DNA of 5,248 nucleotides from positions 2,530,743 to 2,535,990 of the forward strand of contig CP059260.1 in assembly GCA_013693835.1 (NCBI GenBank). The letters run 5' to 3'. Positions 1 through 5,248 of this stretch are shown here, piece after piece; positions within the stretch are counted from its first letter, which is position 1; every line of letters begins with the position of its first letter. The DNA is from Brevundimonas sp. (GTDB lineage Bacteria; Pseudomonadota; Alphaproteobacteria; Caulobacterales; Caulobacteraceae). The position numbers and the translations under genes were made by a program. The notes under the pieces were generated by a model. The model had not been told where the DNA came from. It was given only the letters and a program-made list of their open reading frames with translations, and ran no database searches.

Positions 1-921
1 CCCCTGGCGACGATGGGGGCACGTTTCGACTGGATGGACCAGCCTGATCGCTTGCCGGTAACCCTGCGCGGTGGTGGCCTGTCGAGCCTCGACCACACGC
101 AGTCCGTAGCCTCCGCCCAGGTCAAGTCCGCGATCCTGCTGGCGGGCCTGCGTGCCCATGGCACCACCTGGGTGACTGAGCCCGAACCCAGTCGCGATCA
201 CACCGAGCGTATGTTGAAGGCCTTCGATGTAAAGGTGCAGGTCGCACCCGTCGGGTCCGGCTGGCGCATCGGCCTGGATGGCGGGCAAGAGCTGCGGGCC
301 ACCGATCTGGTGGTTCCCGGCGACCCGTCCTCAGCGGCCTTTCCGCTCGCGGCGGCGCTGATGGTGCCCGGTTCCTGCGTGACCGTCACAGGTGTGCTTC
401 TCAATCCGCTTCGGACGGGCCTGTTTGAAACATGGCTGGAGATGGGTGCCGACCTCTCGATAACCCATGAGCGCGACGCCGGCGGAGAACGCGTGGGCGA
501 CATCACCGCCCGATACGGACCACTGAAGGGTATCACCGTTCCGCCGGAACGCGCCGCTTCCATGATCGATGAGTATCCCATCCTTGCTGCCACAGCCGCC
601 CTGGCTCAGGGTCGGACCGTCATGCGTGGCATCGGCGAAATGCGGGTCAAGGAGAGTGACCGTATCGCCTTGATGGCTCAGGGACTTGCCGCCTGCGGCG
701 TACGTGTCGACGAAGAGCCTGAGGGATTGATCGTCGATGGTGGCACGGTTGCGGGTGGTGCCACGGTTGCCACGGGCCATGACCACCGCATCGCTATGAG
801 TCATCTGGTGCTGGGGCTGGCCGCCCAGGCCCCGATTACGGTTGACGAGCCGGGTATGATTGCCACCAGCTTCCCGGGCTTTGTCGAGATGATGCAGCGC
901 TTGGGGGCAACGATTGGCTAG
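1..921 (+). CDS. aroA: 3-phosphoshikimate 1-carboxyvinyltransferase (EPSP synthase), class II, 5'-truncated
   Basis: This enzyme transfers the enolpyruvyl group of phosphoenolpyruvate to shikimate-3-phosphate in the cytoplasm, the sixth step of the shikimate pathway. The frame is open from base 1 (reading PLATMGARF) to a TAG at 919-921. About 306 codons are present of a usual 430-450, so roughly the first 130-140 residues lie outside the window; the ATG at 13 is internal. Family motifs visible in order are [53 protein letters not shown], the catalytic segment [25 protein letters not shown] and ATSFPGF. SAQVK with RDHTE and this overall wording match the CP4-like class II enzymes of alphaproteobacteria more closely than the E. 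coli class. The class II NPTR motif appears here as NPLR. The residues near the PEP site that govern glyphosate tolerance are upstream and unseen. The C-terminus ends at the normal place ([10 protein letters not shown]). The frame is clean, unlike the neighbouring protease gene. Confidence 0.97.
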   Translation, partial: PLATMGARFDWMDQPDRLPVTLRGGGLSSLDHTQSVASAQVKSAILLAGLRAHGTTWVTEPEPSRDHTERMLKAFDVKVQVAPVGSGWRIGLDGGQELRATDLVVPGDPSSAAFPLAAALMVPGSCVTVTGVLLNPLRTGLFETWLEMGADLSITHERDAGGERVGDITARYGPLKGITVPPERAASMIDEYPILAATAALAQGRTVMRGIGEMRVKESDRIALMAQGLAACGVRVDEEPEGLIVDGGTVAGGATVATGHDHRIAMSHLVLGLAAQAPITVDEPGMIATSFPGFVEMMQRLGATIG

Positions 922-962
922 TGCCCCAGGCGCGGTATGTCCGCCTGCTGGAAAAATGGCAA

Positions 963-993
963 ACGCCCCGGACAGAGGCTCTGTCCGGGGCGT
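963..993. terminator. Hairpin terminator shared by the convergent aroA and protease genes
   Basis: Bases 963-977 (ACGCCCCGGACAGAG) are exactly complementary in reverse to 979-993 (CTCTGTCCGGGGCGT). The perfect inverted repeat is 15 bp with a one-base centre, so the folded form is probably a 12-13 bp GC-rich stem with a small loop. It sits in the 102-bp gap between the aroA stop (921) and the protease stop (1024). On the minus strand the stem is followed by TTTGCCATTTTT, a usable interrupted U tract. On the plus strand the following sequence (CTGGTATT) is only weakly T-rich. It therefore best fits an intrinsic terminator for the minus-strand gene that may also act on aroA. Confidence 0.85.
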
Positions 994-1023
994 CTGGTAT
1001 TCAGGCCAGGACGCCGCCGCCCC

Positions 1024-2508
1024 TTAGCTGTGCCAGGCTTCGGGGTTTAGTCCGAGGAAGGGATCGTCGAGCATGGGGTTGTGGTCGTGGCCGTGCAGGC
1101 GGGCTTCGAGGGCGGCCAGGTCGTGGGGCTGGCCGTCGGTGTCGGCACCTGGCAGGACCTGAGGTCCGAAGCCGTCGTCTTCGGCTCCGGGCAGGACCTG
1201 GGGTCCGAAGTCGCCATCCAGCTTGGCCTGGGTGAAGGTGTCGAGCTCTGCCCCTGGCAGGACCTGCGGCCCGAACGAATCGTCCAGCCCCTTGGGCAGC
1301 ACGAAGCCGTCGTCTTCGGCTCCGATCAGCACCTGGGGTCCAAGGTCGTCCTGGCCATGCTTGGTGATCAGGCCCGTGTCGACCGGTTCGGCCGGCAGCA
1401 CCTGGGGTCCGGCGTCGTCGGCGGCCAGGGGCGCACTGCCCGGATACTCCTGGGTGCGGATGCCGCCCACGAAGCTGTCGCGCATCAGGGCCACGTGCTC
1501 GGCGCTTTCGGAGAAGGCCAGCATCACCTGACCGCGGGTATAGGTGCCGCCGTCCAGGGCATTGGTCCAGGTGTCCAGACCGCCCGCGTCGCCTGCCCGG
1601 TTCAGCACGTTCAGATACATCTGCTCGACGAACTGCCGGTTGGTCAGGTTGCCATAGGTGTTGGTGAACTCCGCCGCCCCGGCGAACAGGTCGGCAATGG
1701 CCTGCAGCGTCATGCCGCCGCCCAGGGCGTTGCGCCAGGTCATCAGCCCGCCTTCGTCGGGCAGCCGGTTCCAGGCCGCGTCGTAAAGCCGGGCGATCTG
1801 CAGCGCCAGGTCATCGGCCACCCACAGGCCCTGATCCAGGGTGCCTTGCGTCACATCCTTGTGTTCGGCGCTCTCGGAGAAGGCCAACAGCACCTGGGCC
1901 CGGGTGTGGGTGCCGCCGTTCAGGGCATTGGTCCAGGTCTGGATGCCGCCGGCATCGCCCTCCCGGTCCAGCACATTGCGATACAGCTGCTCGACGAACT
2001 GCTGGTTGGAGGGATTGCCATACAGGTTCTGGAACTCGACCGAGTTGACGAACTCCTGCGACAGGGTCTCCAGGCTCATCCCGCCTTCCAGGGCATCGAG
2101 CAGGATCTCGAACCCGCCCGCATCGGGCACCCGGTTGAACGCGCTGTCGTAAAGCCGCATCACCTGCGCCGCCAGGCCATCGCGGTGGAAGCTCAGCTGG
2201 CCGTCGATGAACGACAGAACCTCAATCCCAGACAGCGTGTCGGTGCCGCCATCCAGACCGCCCGACACCTGCAGGCTCGACGCCGTCCACGTATACCCTC
2301 GACGCACCCCGCCATACGCCGCAATGTCATAGCCGCCGCCGCCCGCAAGGGTGTCAGAGCCACCACGGCCATAAAGGACGTCGTTGTCCGCCCCACCGTT
2401 CAGGATGTCCGGCCCACTGCCGCCCTCCAGATAGTCATTGCCCGCATCACCGTTCAGGGTCGCGCCAACCAGAACATTCGGCTGAACCGCCGCGCTGGGG
2501 ATCGACAC
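1024..2508 (-). CDS. Protease C-terminal fragment: RTX block 4, four DUF4214 units and GPQVLP-repeat tail
   Basis: This is the longest undamaged piece of the protease gene, 494 codons from a GTG at 2508 to TAA at 1024-1026. That GTG (in LNVSIPSAA) is almost certainly internal, because the same frame continues in good PPC-like coding sequence up to about 2730. I see no evidence of independent expression and did not find a convincing ribosome binding site. By residue of this fragment: 11-66 RTX repeats; 82-110 a connecting strand ([21 protein letters not shown]); 113-218 first DUF4214 pair; 234-339 second pair; 366-459 GPQVLP repeats; 460-494 an acidic and His-containing tail ending NPEAWHS. 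DUF4214 units occur in large alphaproteobacterial RTX and surface proteins; their function is not established. A type I export signal, if present, would be in the last ~60 residues. The fragment is likely to be auto-annotated as a separate DUF4214 protein, which would be misleading. Confidence 0.9.
   Translation of the reverse strand: MSIPSAAVQPNVLVGATLNGDAGNDYLEGGSGPDILNGGADNDVLYGRGGSDTLAGGGGYDIAAYGGVRRGYTWTASSLQVSGGLDGGTDTLSGIEVLSFIDGQLSFHRDGLAAQVMRLYDSAFNRVPDAGGFEILLDALEGGMSLETLSQEFVNSVEFQNLYGNPSNQQFVEQLYRNVLDREGDAGGIQTWTNALNGGTHTRAQVLLAFSESAEHKDVTQGTLDQGLWVADDLALQIARLYDAAWNRLPDEGGLMTWRNALGGGMTLQAIADLFAGAAEFTNTYGNLTNRQFVEQMYLNVLNRAGDAGGLDTWTNALDGGTYTRGQVMLAFSESAEHVALMRDSFVGGIRTQEYPGSAPLAADDAGPQVLPAEPVDTGLITKHGQDDLGPQVLIGAEDDGFVLPKGLDDSFGPQVLPGAELDTFTQAKLDGDFGPQVLPGAEDDGFGPQVLPGADTDGQPHDLAALEARLHGHDHNPMLDDPFLGLNPEAWHS
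1132..1410 (-). repeat. Five GPQVLP peptide repeats in the protease C-terminal tail
   Basis: Five copies of a short unit occur here: [61 protein letters not shown] and [14 protein letters not shown]. On the plus strand the DNA shows the matching core (GCAGGACCTGNGG or close variants) near 1152, 1191, 1257, 1327 and 1397. Spacing is uneven, about 40-70 bp, because linkers of different length (for example VLPKGLDDS and TQAKLDG) separate the units. The tail is acidic, Pro/Gly-rich and probably extended. I do not recognise a named domain. Its place near the C-terminus suggests a role in secretion, surface attachment or a flexible spacer, which is inference. Confidence 0.8.
1492..1809 (-). repeat. 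DUF4214 tandem pair, second copy
   Basis: The first unit reads [20 protein letters not shown] to [13 protein letters not shown]. The second reads [20 protein letters not shown] to [19 protein letters not shown]. The closing LAFSESAEH is identical to that of the upstream pair, and long stretches such as DAGG..TWTNAL.GGT.TR.QV are shared. The two pairs therefore arose by internal duplication of a two-unit block. Domain function is unknown. Confidence 0.88.
1855..2172 (-). repeat. DUF4214 tandem pair, first copy
   Basis: The first unit reads [20 protein letters not shown] to [13 protein letters not shown]. The second reads [20 protein letters not shown] to [19 protein letters not shown]. Each unit shows the DUF4214 pattern: an (F/L)xxxLYxxxLxRxxDxxG helix, a W/L-rich helix ending GG, then a helix leading to a SxEF/SAEH end. 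This pair is a diverged duplicate of the pair at 1492-1809, offset by about 122 codons. It is helical, in contrast to the beta rolls upstream. Confidence 0.88.
2311..2478 (-). repeat. RTX calcium-binding repeat block 4
   Basis: The segment encodes [20 protein letters not shown], then [20 protein letters not shown] and [17 protein letters not shown]. This is about five nonapeptides ending with the family's closing GGxGYDIAxY strand, as in block 2. It bridges the PPC-like domain and the DUF4214 region. Confidence 0.92.
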
Positions 2509-2514
2509 ATTGAG

Positions 2515-2940
2515 TTGATAGGTGCTTCCTGCCGCAGATGCGGTCGTGTTGAAGCCGCCAGTCCCCGAGCTGCCCGACGTCCACTGACCGACCTGAATGT
2601 AGTAAGTTCCAGCCGTGGCGAAGGTGTATGTCAGCAGGGAGTCTGTCGCCTGGCTGCTGTCATTCGGACTGCCATCATCATTCTGGGCCAGCTCGGTTCC
2701 AATCTGATCAAACAGGCGCAGCGTGGAATCAAACTGGCACCGTCGATGTCGAAGGTTACGGTGTCACCTGCCGCAACGGTAAAGCTGTAGTATTCCAGAG
2801 AGCCGCTGGAGGTGGCCAGAACAGTGGCATGCGGAATGGTGGTGGCGTTTTCGACACCTGAGCGCGCTTGCAGGTCAAAGCCGCCATTGAGCGATACGGC
2901 CGCCCCAATGCCTTCGTTGAGGGTCGTCCGCGGCTTGATG
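2515..2940 (-). other. PPC-like (bacterial pre-peptidase C-terminal type) beta domain inside the protease
   Basis: The translation contains [35 protein letters not shown], then (after restoring one T in the TTT run at 2731-2733) [20 protein letters not shown] and [18 protein letters not shown]. The order [17 protein letters not shown] / STLRLFD...G..LA.NDD / F..AGTYYIQV matches the PPC fold found as an accessory beta-sandwich in secreted proteases, thought to aid folding, secretion or substrate binding. Here it lies between two RTX blocks rather than next to the catalytic domain. The frame changes in its middle, so a gene caller would split it between two ORFs. The first half is in the frame of an ORF spanning 3092-2631 and the second half in the frame that continues to the gene's end. 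Confidence 0.85.
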
Positions 2941-2972
2941 ATATCGGGTGCCCCACCGGTATTGCCGGGGAT

Positions 2973-3098
2973 GCCGCCAATGAGGCGGTCGTCACCGGCC
3001 CCGCCGCTGATGTTGTCGGCGCCTCCGTTGCCAAGAACGATGTCGTTGCCTGCGCTGCCAACGATGCGATCAGCGCTCGCAGATCCCCGCACCGCTTC
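2973..3098 (-). repeat. RTX calcium-binding repeat block 3
   Basis: The segment encodes AVRGSASADRIVGSAGNDIV, then LGNGGADNISGGAGDDRLIGG, about four RTX nonapeptides. It follows [20 protein letters not shown], the short connecting strand commonly seen between RTX blocks, and runs straight into the PPC-like domain. Confidence 0.92.
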
Positions 3099-3196
3099 GA
3101 CATTGGTCAGGGTGTCGATCCCCGCCCCGCGCGCCTCGGTCGCCGTAATTGCCCTCCATTGAGGGTCAATGTCAGATCAATGCCGTTGGTCCAGGC

Positions 3197-3405
3197 GGAA
3201 TAGTCGGCAATGTCGTAGCCCGCCCCGCCATCCAGGGTGTCGTTGCCAGCACCACCGTCCAGAATGTCGTTGTTGTCGCCACCATTCAGCGTGTCTGCCC
3301 CCGTGCCTCCCAACAGGGTATCGTCGCCAGCCAAGCCGCTGATGATGTCGTTGCCAGCCAGCCCCCCAGAGAATCGGCCAGCGCCGCACCGACGATGGTG
3401 TCATT
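3197..3405 (-). repeat. RTX calcium-binding repeat block 2
   Basis: After restoring one G in the run of six at 3362-3367, this encodes [20 protein letters not shown], then [40 protein letters not shown] and AGYDIADYS. This is about six nonapeptides and the most regular RTX array of the gene. The ending [12 protein letters not shown] is the usual closing strand after RTX rolls. A beta-rich spacer ([10 protein letters not shown]) leads into block 3 through another single-base shift at 3152-3154. Confidence 0.92.
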
Positions 3406-3571
3406 GGTTGGATCGCCCGCCACGACCAGTCCTCCGGTCGGAGCCAGGCCACGGTCTGATCTGCAAAGCGCAGAAACTCAACATTGGTGACAGTCGTGGT
3501 CTGGCCCATGCCCGTGATGGTGCCGACCTGGCCGTTCCAGGTAATAGTGTATTGGCCATGTTGCTGGAGAA

Positions 3572-3682
3572 TACGACCGTATCGCTGCCCAGCCCGCCGT
3601 CGATGGTGTTGGTGCCCCCACCGCCAGCCAGCGTGTTGTTGGCGGAGTTGCCGCGGATGGTATCGTTACCCGATCCGCCGAT
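3572..3682 (-). repeat. RTX calcium-binding repeat block 1
   Basis: The segment encodes GGSGNDTIRGNSANNTLAGG and then GGTNTIDGGLGSDTVVFSS, about four glycine/aspartate-rich nonapeptides of the GGxGxDxLx type. By family knowledge these form a calcium-loaded parallel beta roll next to the protease domain. Several positions carry Asn instead of Asp (SANNT, GGTNT), so some calcium sites may be weak. It follows the catalytic domain directly and precedes a linker (YTITWNGQVGTITG to VTNVEFLRFADQTVAL) interrupted by two of the single-base shifts. Confidence 0.9.
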
Positions 3683-3726
3683 GGCATTCTCAATCACCGC
3701 GCCCATGGCGATGCCAACGTTGCCGA

Positions 3727-4248
<522 letters not shown>

Positions 4249-4328
4249 TCACCCTGCACGGCCGACACCGACGCGTTGCCCGGAAGATAGGCGAACGCCG
4301 CAGCACCCGCCGCTCCGGTGGTGTATTT

Positions 4329-4924
4329 GAAAACAGCATGGTGGCGTTGTTGGAATAGCCATCGCCATCGTCAACGCGCACGAAAGTGATGTTGGCCACA
4401 TCAGACCAGGCCGCCAAGGCCAGCAGCGTGGTGTCGATCTGTGTCTGGGTCAGGCGGTTGAATCCGCCCGTTCCGTTCGGTCCGTTGCCGCTAGCGTCCG
4501 GCGTATAGGCCGTTGAGCGGAAAGCAAAGGTAACAGTCGCCGGTTGGCCCAAGCCCGTGGCCCAACTGGCATTGGAACGCGTGATCTGCGCCCCTGCGTC
4601 CGTAGGATTGAGCGAAGGCTTGTTGACATAGGAACCCGCGCCGCGGTCGTCAGCGTTGATGATCGCTCGCTCAGCTCCACCATCCGAAGACGCGTTCGTA
4701 ATGCCATGGAACCCGCCACATCCTGCGCAGATATCGTAACTGGAGATGGCTCCAAAATAGGACGTTGCTGCCCCATTTGCGTCCTCAACCAGGCTGGACG
4801 GGGTCGCGTAGTCAAAACCGTCCGAGAGGTATGCGGAGAAGCTATCGCATGTCTGGAGATCCTGCTTAGAGAATGGGCCTTCGCCACAGTAGCGCGATAA
4901 GGCCGGACGACAAGCGTAACGGTG
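4329..4924 (-). other. Protease N-terminal segment: cysteine-containing leader and start of the M10 domain
   Basis: This is the first in-frame piece of the protease gene, about 198 codons. It reads from RYCGEGPFSKQDLQTCDSF through SSYDICAGCGGFHGITN, AIINADDRGAGSYVNKPSL and ASWATGLGQPATVTFAFRST to TLLALAAWSDVANITFVRV and SNNATMLFSN. The later part (from about 4600 down) is the first half of a serralysin catalytic domain: the GQPATVTFAF strand, then the helix before WSDVANITF. The stretch before it holds at least five cysteines (YCG, TCD, ICAGCGG), which is unusual for a type I secretion substrate because such proteins are usually cysteine-poor. No hydrophobic signal peptide is seen, which fits C-terminal-signal export. 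The segment ends at the A run at 4326-4328, after which the continuation YTTGAAGAAAFAYLPG lies in another frame. Confidence 0.75.
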
Positions 4925-4957
4925 TCACAATAGGTCCATCAAAAGTCCACCGCGCGG

Positions 4958-4990
4958 CATGAATACAGCATGAACGCAACATGAATGCCG
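4958..4990. promoter_or_regulatory. Three 11-bp direct repeats (CATGAA core), candidate response-regulator site
   Basis: CATGAA occurs at 4958-4963, 4969-4974 and 4980-4985, exactly 11 bp apart: CATGAATACAG, CATGAACGCAA, CATGAATGCCG. Read on the minus strand each core is TTCATG. Tandem direct repeats with one-helical-turn spacing are the usual binding layout of OmpR/PhoB-family regulators; the assignment to that family is inference. The array lies in the divergent gap, about 70-100 bp upstream of the possible protease start near 4887 and 112-144 bp upstream of the argB start. It is better placed to control the protease. I could not assign -35/-10 boxes with confidence in either direction. Confidence 0.45.
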
Positions 4991-5088
4991 CCGTGGGCGC
5001 TGACGGTCTCGCGCAGGTCAGGAGCGTCCGTATCCGGGGCCAGAACAGCGGATGAGGTTTCCGGTTCCGTCCGGGCCACTGATGCTCT

Positions 5089-5094
5089 AGGGAG
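5089..5094 (+). promoter_or_regulatory. Ribosome binding site of argB
   Basis: AGGGAG lies seven bases before the ATG at 5102, a good Shine-Dalgarno match at normal spacing. It decides the start: the argB frame is also open upstream to an ATG at 4985, 39 codons earlier, directly preceded by an in-frame TGA at 4982-4984. The extension has no argB-like sequence. Confidence 0.75.
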
Positions 5095-5101
5095 CCGCCC
5101 T

Positions 5102-5248
5102 ATGGACGAGACTGAACGCCAATCCGAGGAACGAGGCTGGGCCACCGCCAAAACGCTGGCTGAGGCCCTGCCCTATATTCAGGTCTATGACCGCGAGACT
5201 GTCGTGATCAAATACGGCGGCCATGCCATGGGCGAGACTTCCGCCGCC
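5102..5248 (+). CDS. argB: Acetylglutamate kinase, N-terminal 49 codons (3'-truncated)
   Basis: Acetylglutamate kinase phosphorylates N-acetyl-L-glutamate with ATP, the second step of arginine biosynthesis, in the cytoplasm. The visible part reads [20 protein letters not shown] followed by IKYGGHAMG. Near the N-terminus, [11 protein letters not shown] is the lysine- and glycine-rich phosphate-binding strand-loop of the amino acid kinase family, and the preceding AKTLxEALPYIQ helix is typical of bacterial ArgB. About 49 of a usual ~300 residues are present, and the window ends in frame. The start at 5102 is chosen for its AGGGAG site and because the distance from the start to KYGG (about 37 residues) suits the family. 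It is divergent from the protease gene, with about 175 bp between. Confidence 0.93.
   Translation, partial: MDETERQSEERGWATAKTLAEALPYIQVYDRETVVIKYGGHAMGETSAA

Noticed and set aside
331..804. Minus-strand open frames within aroA
   Set aside because: They are antisense to a fully conserved aroA frame and the translations show no family features.
1132..1410. CRISPR array, suggested by regularly recurring GCAGGACCTG blocks
   Set aside because: The blocks are short, imperfect and unevenly spaced, and they are explained by the in-frame GPQVLP peptide repeats.
1081..2790. Long plus-strand open frame of 569 codons opposite the protease C-terminal part
   Set aside because: It lies antisense to clear RTX, DUF4214 and PPC-like coding sequence. 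Its translation is low-complexity, repeating the complement of the GPQVLP and DUF4214 repeats, with no recognisable domain. High GC makes such shadow frames common.
4985..5101. In-frame 39-codon upstream extension of argB from ATG 4985
   Set aside because: The ATG at 5102 has a well-spaced AGGGAG site and gives the usual ArgB N-terminus. The extension is not ArgB-like and overlaps the CATGAA repeat region.
4939..5151. Minus-strand 70-codon open frame overlapping the argB start
   Set aside because: It is antisense to the argB N-terminus, has no recognisable motif, and ends in the divergent regulatory gap.

Overview
The window is GC-rich, densely coding bacterial DNA. The protein families suggest an alphaproteobacterium, most likely Caulobacterales (Caulobacter, Brevundimonas or Phenylobacterium type). 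The evidence is a CP4-like class II EPSP synthase, a serralysin-type protease with the [12 protein letters not shown] and [12 protein letters not shown] signatures, and DUF4214 domains fused to RTX repeats. The taxonomic call is inference from remembered family resemblance, not a search.

Layout. Bases 1-921 (+) hold the C-terminal ~306 codons of aroA, cut by the left edge. A 102-bp gap with a strong, near-perfect hairpin (963-993) separates it from a convergent gene. Bases 1024 to about 4924 (-) are one very large gene, about 1,300 codons when restored, for a secreted multidomain metalloprotease. In reading order it has a cysteine-containing N-terminal region, an M10/serralysin zinc protease domain, an RTX block, a linker, two more RTX blocks, a PPC-like beta domain, a fourth RTX block, four DUF4214 units in two tandem pairs, and a C-terminal tail with five GPQVLP repeats. 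As given, the gene is broken by eight single-base losses between 2731 and 4328. All have the same sign, most lie in short homopolymers, and no nonsense codon interrupts the restored frame. This looks more like local base under-calling than like a decayed pseudogene, but the sequence alone cannot decide. No start codon is visible in the proper N-terminal frame. Bases 4925-5101 are a divergent intergenic region with three CATGAA repeats spaced exactly 11 bp apart. Bases 5102-5248 (+) are the first 49 codons of argB (acetylglutamate kinase), preceded by a good ribosome binding site and cut by the right edge.

The two flanking genes are housekeeping enzymes: aromatic amino acid synthesis for aroA and arginine synthesis for argB. 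The protease is a self-contained accessory gene between them, with its own divergent promoter region and a terminator shared with aroA. I see no secretion genes, inhibitor, mobile element, CRISPR array or RNA gene. No wholly new system is evident. The most distinctive points are the protease architecture, its GPQVLP tail, the uniform frameshift pattern and the 11-bp repeat array.
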